Below are positions 12,205 to 34,215 of a stretch of 64,000 bases of DNA, one piece after another (position 1 is the first letter of the stretch; every line of letters begins with the position of its first letter). This stretch comes from Musa acuminata AAA Group. Taxonomy: Eukaryota > Streptophyta > Magnoliopsida > Zingiberales > Musaceae. Where the stretch lies: positions 44,045,501-44,109,500 of the forward strand of contig NC_088357.1 of assembly GCF_036884655.1 (NCBI RefSeq). Direction: 5' to 3'. A program made the position numbers and the translations under genes. The notes under the pieces are model-generated. The model searched no databases, was not told where the DNA came from, and was given only the letters and a program-made list of their open reading frames with translations.

Positions 12205-15200
12205 ATGGTTGGTCGAAGAAGAATATCTATGGGTATATCCAAACTTATTGGGTTGAAGGCTACTGTTTTGCTGTTGGCATTTTACTTCACCAGAAAACTT
12301 GGAGTAAACTTGATTCCTGTACCCCTTTTATATGCCTCCTTGGTTGCATATTTAATTGCCATTGCATCTCATCCAGCAGTGAATCTTCCCCTGCTTTTAG
12401 GAAAGAGCTCTGATGGGATCTTTCCACTCTGGTCAATGATTATATTTGGGCCTTTTTTGTTCTTTATTCGGTTATTTGTGCCTTTGAGAAGATGGAAGAG
12501 TCGGGAACCACTGTATAGTGAAATTTCTGAAGGTTTGTATGTTGGAGGTTGGCCTTCTTCCTTGGAACACTTGCCCCCTTGCAGACCTGCAGTGATTGAT
12601 TGCACATGTGAACTACCACGGAGCTCTGCACTTCCAAATGCATATTTGTGTGTTGCTACTTGGGATACCAGAGCACCTCAACCATCACAAATTGAGTCAG
12701 CAGTGCGTTGGGTGTGCAGAAAAAGGACTCAGAATGTTCCTGTATACATCCATTGTGCTTTTGGTGAGTATCCTATTGTCTGAACTTGCAGAAAAGATGA
12801 TAATGAGGAGTAAATAATCTGGCCAACTAGTTTGTGCATGGACCAAATTTTTATTTCAATCTGACTAATTATTTATGATACATTAGGAAACACCCCTGCA
12901 TCGCAAAGGATGGTCTAGATCTTGAGATATATATTCTTGGATAGTTTAACTAGTGATTTAATCAGAAACTAAGATATATTATTAGCATGTAGCACTCCAT
13001 GCTGATCTTCCATAAGTCAAAATATGAAGGAGCAGATGTGTCATACATGAGACTGCTGCAACTACTCATTAAGGAAAAAAATGTATAATATTAGTTGATT
13101 GATTATGACAAGTAGTTTGGTGAACAAAAAACACCATATTTCATCGCCTGCAATTCTGAAATTAATGGTGGTATACAGAGAAGTCTTGTTACATTTGAAC
13201 ATAAGATGAAGCCCTTCCTTAGATTATATAAATTGTTGCCAATGTTTAATTAATCTGTACTGTTTAAACGCCTCTTGAAGTGTCTGATTGTGTAATGTGA
13301 ATACAGCATATACAGGACATAGGATAAAATAGTGTTTTGTGTTTCATGATGCTTATGAATTGTTGTTCTCTGAATTTGATTTAATCAAAATTTAAAATTT
13401 CTCATCTTTTCTCATCTTTTCAAAATTTAAAATTTCCTTAGCTAGGATTTTCCCTTGTTTGCCACACTTCATTTTCAAAATTTTGATTCAAAAATAGGAA
13501 AATGATTGATTTCACTTCCATTTGGTGGTACCTGTTTAAGTAGGATATTGAAATAAAATATTTAATTTTCTTAGGTAGAAAATTTAATATCTAAAAATTT
13601 TTTAGGTAAGATTTTACCTTATTTGCCATGATCCATTTCCTAGATTGTCATTCAAAATTAGGGAAATGATATATTTCGCTTCTGTTTAGGTAGGATAATT
13701 AGATAAAAAAATTAATAATGACAAACCTCTTGCTCTCTAAATATTAGAATTAAATATTTTATTTCAGTATCAGTTTGTGCTCAAATGAAAGTGAAATTTA
13801 AATTATTATTTTTCCTAATTTTGAATCACAATCTAGGAAATAGATTATGGCAAAAACTGGTAAAATCTTAAGGAAATTTTAATTCTTCGAAAGATGGGAT
13901 AAAATCTGTTTTGATTACATTTGAAATATTAGAAGATACATTTCTAAAAAGCATTAGAAGGAAACTAATCACTAATTTATTTTGTCATGGTTCCTTTATT
14001 GCCCAATTTCCACCAAAGGATCTATCTCAATCATGTGGATTATGTTTGCAGATATTGATGATAAATGAGTACTTATCTACAAGACAAACTCACAGTGCAA
14101 ACAATGCTGCTTCTTGCAAACTTAAGCATTTTTTAATGAATTGCAAAGAAAAAGGAAGCTTTGGCTACTTCTTGGATTTTTTTGTACTAGGAAATATCAG
14201 CTTATGTCAAATTGTTTGTTGGAGTTCAATGCAATTTACTTGTTAATACACTTCTGATTTTCTATTTCCTATTACTTTTGCCATGTCTAAGGCACTTCTA
14301 GATGGTTTGTGATGGGTTGTTTCAAATAATTGTAACTGGTATGTCATCCCCTCATAACATAGCATCTTACAAGGTGTTGAGATATACAATTGTGATAACT
14401 TTTTTTAGTGTTGCTGCAACTTGTAGACTAAAGTTGCTTGTATAAGTTAGTTGGTCATATGTGCTTGTCTACTCTTTGACACTAGTGCTTCTGGATCTGT
14501 TTCTGTTTCTGTTTTGGTGTTTCAATAAATTTGACTCTGATGGTTGTATTTCTATCATTTATATCATCATATTACAACAGATTTTGGCTCCATATCTTCC
14601 TTCTATTGTTGGGATGGGAGACCAGAGGTTGGTGGTTACATGACAAATTAGTAAATGATGAATTTGATAATTGCAGTAAATGACACATTTCGTGGTGGGA
14701 TAATCTTTTCTAAATTCATCGTTAATGTCACACATCTCATCTTCTAACTTTCCTATTTCCTCCTTCCACTCCTTCCCCTTGTTTTTTTTTTTCTGTGGAT
14801 ATCAATTGGCTTAAATTGCCTAAAACATATTAATTCTGATTGAATTAGACTGATGCAAGCCAATTTCAACCTAAAGCAGCTAGAATCAGATCAACCTTGG
14901 ATGAATATGATATGGATCAAGCATATCATATTTAAATTGATTGATGTCACAAATAATGATTTAGCTAATAAAAGGCATAGGGTGATGGATTATTCCATCT
15001 GCAGACTCTAAAAGGAAACAAACTAATTGGATAAACTTTTTTAATGTCCAATCATTTAATCCTATTAAATTAAACTAAAACCAATGGTATAACCTAATCA
15101 AATTAGTGATTGAATTTTGATAAGCTTCATCTGTATCCAGCTCCATTTCTTCGGCTGTAGTTGTACTTGCATAACTTCAACTCAATTCTGACAATGGGAA

Positions 15201-15785
15201 CCAGAAATACAAAGTTTGGTCTGCACCTTCTTCGTTAAGACCTTTTTAAACTTGTAGTTACTTGAAGTGCTACCATGTAAATCTCTTCTTGTTCATGTTT
15301 TCATGAATATGTCATCGTTAGTGTGCAATAATATGTAAAGAACCATTTACTTTGCAAGTGGTGTCTAGGATGATGTTTTCTGATATTCTGAAGCACTAAC
15401 ACAATGGATTATAATTTTCTCGATACTATTGTCTTAAATGTATTATATATGTTGTATCTACTTATGCCTCACCAGATCACTTTTGACATGCTTAGAGGAC
15501 CTTAACAGTACCATGGATTTGACATGAAAGTTAATTGTCTTGGAACATTCAACAGGTCATGGTAGAAGTGTTTCTGTGATGTGTGCCGTTCTTGTCGCAC
15601 TAGGTCTGGCTGAAGATTGGAGAAGTGCAGAGAGGATTATTCGAGAAAAACGGCCGTGCATCGAAATGAATGATCTTCACCGCAAAAGCTTGGAAGAATG
15701 GTCAAGACATCGGCTTCCATCGAAAAGAGATGGAGTATCAGTTGTCAGTTCTGTGATTCTATCTGAAAGAAAACACAAGGTGTAG
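12205..15785 (+). CDS. Membrane-anchored dual-specificity (tyrosine) phosphatase
   Basis: Two exons, 12205-12763 and 15556-15785, give 262 residues; the intron (GTGAGTA to aacag) splits a Gly codon in phase 1. The N-terminus has two hydrophobic segments (about residues 12-55 and 73-93), so the protein is probably membrane-anchored. A cysteine-phosphatase domain follows from about residue 105, starting LYVGGWPSSLEHLPP. The P-loop reads HCAFGHGRS, matching HC(X5)R(S/T), with the intron falling inside it after the Gly. The upstream WDTRAPQ segment supplies a candidate general-acid aspartate. The domain resembles plant dual-specificity-phosphatase-related proteins. All catalytic residues are present; the substrate is unknown. 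Confidence 0.85.
13598..13880. mobile_element. Fold-back (MITE-like) element in the DSP intron
   Basis: The arm at about 13598-13663 (aggtaagattttacc ... tttcctagattgtcatt) is repeated as its reverse complement at about 13813-13880, with few mismatches over some 65 bp and a spacer near 150 bp. A weaker direct copy of the first arm lies at about 13440-13505. I see no coding capacity. This fits a non-autonomous DNA transposon, but the outer ends and target duplication are not resolved. Confidence 0.7.
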
Positions 15786-17494
15786 TATCCGACAACAATC
15801 TATATATCTTTATTTCAGAATTTAGGGCTAAAACTGAAAACAGTCAGCTGTATTCATATCTGAATCTTCCTTCCCCATCTGTAAACATTTAATCAAGCTG
15901 CTGATGTTATTTTTTCCTTTGAAGGTACAAACCACTAAATATGCAGCTGAAATAGCTGCAATTTAGATCTTCATTTTTTCTGTATATATATATTTCACAT
16001 TTCGAATAAGACTCCAACAATGTCAGATTCAGTGACCAAATCATATGGATATTGTGGTATGTCAGATTGAAGTAATCATTGCAAAATGACCAGAAATTAC
16101 GAAAATTATGCATACATTTAAATGAATACTTTAGAATTTATAATATAATTTACTCATCTTTTTATCCATGTCGTGAAGATGTTTGTGCATTTGGCTGTTC
16201 CATCTATGATCGGTGATCTCGGTGCAAGCAGATGCATTGAAATTATTCCTTGGGTCCTGATATCATTGTAGCTTATCATGTATGATGAATTAGATTGTCC
16301 ATGTGTGGTCTTTTATTTTTTCATCTCAACTTTTCAAAATACTATGTAAATTGGCTCAATAGCGATCTTTGCCAATACATCCGTGAATAACAAAGAAATG
16401 GTATCTATACTTCACCACATTTTTTCCTAAGACGAACTGGAAAAACGAGAGTTGCTCCATTCGGTGGATGTGGATATGGTCTTAGTTCAATCATTATGAT
16501 GTACTTTGTTTCTTAATGCTTTTGTGATTACTGTCCATTGGCATATTATTAATTAATATGAGACTAATGATATGACTGATATCTCATACTCATGAGATTG
16601 GTATCATATGTCTAATATTTTTTTATCATACGATTGATATCTTAGTATCATATGATTGATATCTTAATATCATGTGGTCGACATCTCAATGCTACGTGAA
16701 TTATACTTTAGAATCATGTGTGTTTGACATCTCATTATCATATGATCGACATATTAAGACTACGTGATCAACACCTTAATGCCTCGTGTCGAACCTAAGT
16801 GCTATGCAACCAACATCTTAGCGTGAGGTCAAATTGATTGGGTATTATCGTATCTTGGATTGAACACATCATAATTAGGGCATACCACTTTTTCCATTAT
16901 CGATATTAATGTGAGAGTAAGGATATTGGAAGTTCAATAGTATGGGTTCTAAGAGATGACTCCTGACACCAACAAGGTAGAACCTCTAAAGAGATAGTTC
17001 GTATTATCATCATGAATAAATACTTAAAGAGATAGTTCCCGATACCAACATAACCTCGGAGAGATGATTTGTTTTAGTTGAACCTCTAAAAGGTTGCTCT
17101 CTGTACCAACATAGCCGAAGCCCCAACCGCTACAGTTGCTGATCACTATTTAGGACGATAAAGAGTTAAGGCAGCGTGATAGAACCGTTATTGCAACTTG
17201 CCGTTTATAAAGTGAAGCGTGGCCAAGCAGCACTCTACGAGCTTGGAGCTGTAGTGCTTTATGCCTCGACAAGTCATGGCCCGATATTATCAAGTCATCA
17301 AGATGCATCGACAAGTCAAACATTATCATTGTCTAAACAAGATAAGGTTCGTCATGACTTACAATAGCATAGTACAAGTACCACAACCACGCGATCGTGA
17401 GCTGTAGTCTGCTTCAACGTGATTGCTGAGGTTTCAAGCCAAAGCAAATAGACTCAGACGTCTATCAGGGAAGTATTTCTTGACTTAAATAGTC

Positions 17495-17576
<82 letters not shown>

Positions 17577-18118
17577 CTGATTTTATGGCTCATCTCATAA
17601 ATGCTTGAGGACTAACTTGGCAAGGCTAAAAAAAAATTAACTAGGTTGAGCATAGGGTGTTCATCGGAATAATCCAAATCATGTCGGATTATGGTATCAC
17701 CTACTGTGACCATATCTATCATGAAGTAGTATCTTTCTTGCATAAGAGGTGTGATTCAAAGTGTTTCATTCAATGATAATATGATCGAGATGACTTGAAA
17801 TACTTCCTTTAACGATAGCACAACTAAAATAACTCGTAGTGCTTTTTTCGATGATAACATGATCAAAATGATTCAAAGTGTTTTCTTTGATGACATCGTG
17901 ATCAAAATAACCCAAAGCATTCCCTTCGACAATAGTGTGATCGAAACAACTTAAAGTGTTTTATTCAACGATAGCACGATCGAAATAGCCAAAAGTACTC
18001 TAACACGATAATAGCGGTCTGAAATACTCTAACACGACAATAGTACTCTAACACGATTGAAATACCAATGACTAAAACATTAGTATCATACGACTGACAC
18101 CTCACTGCCACATTATTA
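15786..18118. other. Intergenic region with degenerate short tandem repeats
   Basis: The first few hundred bases are probably DSP 3' UTR. From 16560 to 16820 a degenerate unit of about 25 to 35 bp around tatcatatgattgatatctt recurs many times, and it recurs again at about 18080. From 17770 to 18060 a different unit of about 41 bp (tttgatgacatcgtgatcaaa type) recurs six to seven times. This is probably old retroelement sequence; no gene is recognised. Confidence 0.55.
17497..17573. repeat. (TA)n microsatellite
   Basis: About 76 bp of uninterrupted TA dinucleotide lies in the repeat-rich region between the DSP and TPI genes. Confidence 0.95.
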
Positions 18119-20740
18119 TGGACTTAGTTTTATCTAAGTTATGCTATACCCTTGTGTGTTCGTCTACAAAGGATTAGTTTTCTCGAAATCTCTTATGATC
18201 CCTTATGGACCTATAAAAGAGAAGACGAGTTAGAGAAAAAAATTAACTCGAGATTCACAAGCAGCCATTTCAGCAAACACTTCATAATAGATATGGCTTT
18301 GAATATAGACTTTGCAAATTCTGAACAATCATACGATAAATGGTTTAAGATGGTTTGTCACAACTAAAAGTCCCCATAAGTGCTCACATAACACTACTAT
18401 GGAATAAGGTAATGAATCAACCCTAGACACTATGCCAAAGGCCCATCCAGCCTCGTGCCACCTAGGTAGCTTCTAGGTGTTGTGCTGGTTAATACTCCAT
18501 GCCACTCTATGGAGCTAGAGAAGCCCTAAAATGATTGCTTGGATGGTTTATTTCTGGGTAATTTTACTTTTGTATGATGACTGCACATAACCTATGTTTA
18601 CAAGTCACAAACAACTACAAAAGTCAATCAAAATGGAGCTACCAAGCCTACTATAAGCCCTCTACATACTATGTAAAATATGAATAAAACCAAAAGACAC
18701 AGACATATATAAACATTACATCGAATACCTTGTTTATAACTTTATTCATAATATTCTCCGTCACTTATTCCTTCGATGTCCTCGTCAAAGCCTTTGCAGA
18801 CACTACATCTCTTTGTCTTTGCTGAATCTTTCATATTTTGCTTTAGTTGTAATGCACCTCTTAGCTCCTAACTACACTCTACCACTATTATTGAGTAATC
18901 GAGCGTTAATCAGTCATACTGCCTCAACTCACCAATAACTCTGACTATGGTGTGGGGTTGGTTGAGTTGTGTTAATCCTTGTTGGTTCCTATGGATCCTT
19001 TAAATGAAAGAAAAGACCTTTCTTATTATACAATAGTCTTTCAAGCATCTCATACTGCTTGAACTTGGTGGATGCTTGTTGTAGCTTTAACGAGCAACGA
19101 CTCATAGACTTAAGTTTTTGGAGTCTTTCCTTCACAAAATTTGTCCATCGACTCCTCTTCTACTTAGTTGTTACCTTTATGTGGGTTCACATTACTTTTG
19201 TTTTCAATTGGCATTCTGTTGAGAAATGAAGTTGATAATTTACTCTCAATAGCATCAACCACCATTAGTGAGGATTTGACAATTATTGTCTTGCACCAAG
19301 TTTCTTCGAAAGGTCTTTGAACATGTGTAGAGCTCCTCTACTAGATAAATAAGAAAATTGAGATACTCTATTTCACCCATTCTCTTAAGAGTTAAGAAGA
19401 CAAAGGTTAATTAACTTCGTTTGCATCTTTGAGGGTTGTACGCCATGCATTGAGCTAGTTACTAGACTCCACCTACTTTTTACTCATACTTCCGGAACAC
19501 TTAAAGTGTTAGCACTCCTTGTGTGTTAACTATTACGATTTGCCTTCTTATTGCCATTAAACTTCTAGAATATAAGAAGTTTAAAAAAAAGAGAGCAAAA
19601 TTTCATCCCAATTTGGAGTAAGTCTCCAATAGTTTGGGTCTCCTTTAGGATTATATCGTCTTCTCTATTACTTACTCCTCTGAGTAGAAAAGTATAGCAC
19701 CATATACTGCCTACTTTATTAGCTTTCAGCACAATCTAACCACATATCTGGCATAATTATTAGCTTTCAGCACATTGTACGTCATTCCTACATGTCATTC
19801 GATCTTCCAGTACTTTGTCCAAACCTTTGGTATATCGTCCTTTCCTTTGGTATATCGTTCGATCTATCGACATGTCAACTTTTCCATGGTATCCAATCTT
19901 TTAGCACAATACATGATCCTTCTAATACAATGCTCGAACTTATAGCATGAAGTCTAATCTTTGGCACGTCGACTAATCCTTCGGCTCAATGTCCAATTTT
20001 CGATATGATACTTTTTCTAGCATAATGTCTGATTCTCCTACTTTAACAGTTTGCCTTTTGATAGTTCGAGTCCGTGATCGAAATATTTCTTATGTCACTT
20101 ATCTCAAAAATATATTAGTCCATAAACTTATCAATTAATTTCATCATAAAAAATATGAGATTCAACAATGCTCTCCCTCAATGAGAGCAAGGGATCGATG
20201 ACTTCTCGAAAGTTCCATCTCTACGATACCATAGCACTGACATACCTATGGTCCTACCATCTATTGTCTTGCATCTGTATCCCTTTCTTCGCAATCAGTA
20301 GATACGCTTCTACAGTATTACGGCACTCCTCTGAGTCAACTTGCATTCTAATCAATGCTTAGTTTTAGGTAGTTGAGTCCCTTTGGGCTCATTATCATTT
20401 TCTCGCCCATTTCAACCATTTTCTTCAACACCAGTTCTCTGAGCAATTCCCCTTAGTTGATGGAAAGATATACTACAACTCAAATGCATGGCCTCCATCA
20501 TCATGTTATAGGGCTCACATTGATTTTGTTCCGTTCTTATTCCTTGGTAGCAATGTTTGTTTACTCGGCTCTGTCCTCTGACTTAAGTGAATATGAGCTC
20601 TAGAGCAATCTAACTCTCCAACTGCTCTGATCATACCTCTATATGATCAAGCCCCCTATGAGACTCACTAATACGTGCACCCCTTAGTGGTACACGGCCT
20701 CCATATGCTGATGACCAAGGCCTTCATTTGATATAAAATT
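18119..20740 (-). mobile_element. Truncated LTR retrotransposon, inverted relative of the 38174-47540 element
   Basis: On the minus strand an LTR of about 630 bp (18748 down to 18119) begins TGAATAAAG and matches both LTRs of the outer nested element, including shared words near gaggcacttgggtggcac and caagggtat. Internal sequence extends to about 20740 and matches the outer element on both sides of its Copia insertion (for example the caaagggactcaac and gtcaaatcctcac words). The second LTR is missing, so the copy is truncated. It has many stops and no recognisable Gag or Pol domains. Confidence 0.8.
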
Positions 20741-20978
20741 TGATATAAAATAAACGAATGAAATCCTTCCATGAGTTTAAAACAAGATCACATATCGAAT
20801 TATTGATATAAGTATGATAGAATGTTGGCAAAATCGGGCTACAATATACCACATATGCTTATGATTCAGGTTTTCTTCCCAAACTCTTTTAGCTGAATAA
20901 GATTGCCAAGCATCAACCCGAACTTCGGATTTCGATTTGTGATCCTGTCGTATCCATCTTCGAGTTGAATGGCGATCA
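20741..20978. other. Probable TPI 3' UTR or flank
   Basis: Sequence between the truncated retroelement and the TPI stop codon. On the minus strand it directly follows the stop and is likely the 3' UTR; no other feature is seen. Confidence 0.5.
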
Positions 20979-31579
<10,601 letters not shown>

Positions 31580-32551
31580 TGCTTTGCTTCCCTCTCTCTC
31601 TTCTCTCTCTCTCTCTCTCTTTCGATCGCCTCACCAAACCCTTCCTCTCGTGTTTTGCTTTCCCACTCGGGAGATGTTTGGTGGAGAAAACAAATTATCG
31701 GATAACGCTGAAGCCCCACTCTTTCTCGGACACGTATATCCCGGGATTTACTGATCGAAGAATCCAACGATCCGACACGTAATTGCTGTTATGGTCACGT
31801 CAGCAGAAAACCAATTGATGAGATCCGTAACCCGACACGACTACAGTTAACGGGATTGTGAGGGTTTACTTGTGTTCTTATACGTGCATAGAGCTGTTTG
31901 GTATTCGAAATCGTGGAGCGGCTCTACTGGTTCTTGGATCGGGGCCCCGAAGTGAAAAGTGTCAAGTTAAGCGTCCCAAGACTGCACCCCAACATATTCT
32001 CCTCCCTCAGAAAGAGAACCATATCTGCCACGTGTTACATGGACCCACCATGTTTTAATGCATTGGGTCCGTACTCCGGAGTAGATTACGCATCATGCGA
32101 ATCCCACAAATTTTAATGCAGAATGCAGAGCATGGTACGTAACGCGGGTAAACTATTTCGTGGAACCACGACGAAGACGTCTTGCGCCAAGATTCGGATT
32201 ATTAGGATATCAAGATCCCGAAATGGAACCCTGATTCGAGTTAAAGAAGCTTCCTTGGCTTAACCGGCCAAGCTCGATCATGAATATAGAATATCATGAT
32301 TTTGGTACGAAATTAAGCTTAGCACCAAAATGCTCGGATTTAATATAGTGAGTAAGCACAAGTGTGTTTAGGGTTTGAAATATTAGACCAATGGTCCTTT
32401 AAAAAAAGATAAATTTTAATTTAGTAACTATAAGAATTTGTGATTTTGGATGTGATGACTACATTTGTTCACGCAATAGGCGATAAATGATTAAAAAAAA
32501 TAACACATAAATATTTGAATGTCACATTAATATCAATCTAATACTCGGTTG
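31580..32551. other. TPI promoter and 5' flank
   Basis: On the minus strand a GA-rich tract (about 31597-31621) lies within 20 to 45 bp upstream of the TPI ATG, probably in the 5' UTR. No clear TATA box is visible. The remainder to 32551 has no recognised gene. Confidence 0.45.
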
Positions 32552-32561
32552 TATATACATA

Positions 32562-32607
<46 letters not shown>

Positions 32608-32624
32608 TACATATATATATATAC

Positions 32625-32715
<91 letters not shown>

Positions 32716-32716
32716 C

Positions 32717-32747
<31 letters not shown>

Positions 32748-32832
32748 CATATATACATATATACATATATACATATATATATATATATACATACATATAT
32801 ATATATATACATATATATATATATGTATATAT

Positions 32833-32866
<34 letters not shown>

Positions 32867-32904
32867 GTATATGTATATGTATATATACATATATATACAT
32901 ATAC

Positions 32905-32936
<32 letters not shown>

Positions 32937-33022
32937 ATACATATATATATACATATATATATATATGTATATATATATACATATATATATATACATATAT
33001 ATATATATGTATATATATATAC

Positions 33023-33102
<80 letters not shown>
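32552..33102. repeat. 0.55-kb punctuated (TA)n array
   Basis: TA dinucleotide runs are interrupted at irregular short intervals by single C or G, giving TACATATA and TATGTATA words. The left part carries mostly C interruptions, the middle (about 32820-32890) G interruptions, then both. The array is self-complementary at many offsets. The long Tyr/Ile open frames on both strands are artefacts of this composition. Confidence 0.97.
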
Positions 33103-34090
33103 CAACCTGTTTCCAACATCAATCTTGTAACACAAGTGATCTCTAACCTAGTTGGCTTTGCAATATCCATTAATGAGACAATCAATCAAATCAAATGTTA
33201 ATAATAGATAACATATAACGATTAAGACATAGATGATAAGTTTCTAGTTTCGAAGAGAATTTATAACTAATACTTATCAGATAAATAATAATCAAGACAC
33301 TCACAAATATGGTTTCATATAATTATTAGAAAATAGAATGAATATCTATCCTATCACATTGTTGTTGGGTCATTGATCGCTGATTAGATCTTAAATTCAA
33401 TAATATTTTTAAAACTAAACGTAATTATACATCATATTACGTTGGAAATATACAGCAAATGATTTTATAATATTGTTAAAGAGAACAAATTAAGAGGATT
33501 AGAGATAAACGAATATGACAAGGTTTTCTTCCTTCTTTTTGCTATGTCAAAAAAGCTTTATTTATCCTTGGAAAAAATTAATTATAATAAGTATGGAATG
33601 GACGACATTTTAGTTATTTGAATATTTAAATGATTTAAAATTTAAATTAAACCTTTGGAAAGTTTAATTTCCAAATTTTCAAGTCCAATGAATCGATCTT
33701 CTCATCCGAGTTTGGTATCCTGTTCCACCACGGCGTGTCATATCCCATCGGCAACTCTGTTTCCTGACCTACTCTACGGCATCGGTTAACCTAAACTGCT
33801 CCGCTGTCATGATTCAAGAGTCACTCTCTATAGTATACGCAACCAGCTACTGTCTCCTTTATTGGTGGATTTGTGGACCCACCCACAGGTTAATCGAAAC
33901 GGGTAAAACGAAAGAGTTGGGATAATTAGTTTGTGTCATAACATTGTGAGCGAGTTACCACCAGCTCCGACTGTAGCGATTTATCGACCGTTGGATTGAA
34001 CATATAACGAATCTTACAGCGGCACATTATATTCCTATTCTTACTCGACAATGATTCGTATGTCGAAAGCGGCTTCGAAGAGCGCCTCGC
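33103..34090. other. Intergenic region upstream of the RING E3 gene
   Basis: AT-rich to about 33700, then more balanced sequence that is probably the distal promoter. No gene is recognised. Confidence 0.5.
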
Positions 34091-34093
34091 CTC

Positions 34094-34100
34094 TATATAA
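34094..34100 (+). promoter_or_regulatory. Candidate TATA box of the RING E3 gene
   Basis: TATATAA lies in a CTCTATATAATT context about 115 bp upstream of the start codon and is followed by a pyrimidine-rich stretch (34101-34190) typical of a plant leader. An in-frame upstream ATG at 34051 lies before this TATA box, so it is unlikely to be the start. Confidence 0.6.
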
Positions 34101-34215
34101 TTACTCTCTTCCCTTCACTCTCCCTCCATCGGTGTGTCTGTCTTCTCCGTCTTTGTATCTGTCGCTCCCTCGCTCTGTTTTGAGTTCTGTTCTTCTCTTC
34201 TTTTGCGGTGTAATT

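Noticed and set aside
13911..14246. 111-codon open frame inside the DSP intron
   Set aside because: No recognisable domain, AT-rich, and entirely within an intron whose flanking exons join in phase.
32522..33201. Several long open frames on both strands made of Tyr, Ile, Thr and His
   Set aside because: Direct translation of the punctuated TA array; a dinucleotide repeat stays open in every frame without TAA or TAG.
34051..34215. In-frame upstream ATG that would extend the RING E3 by 55 residues
   Set aside because: It precedes the TATA box at 34094, and the extension is a Ser/Leu/Pro-rich reading of a pyrimidine-rich leader.
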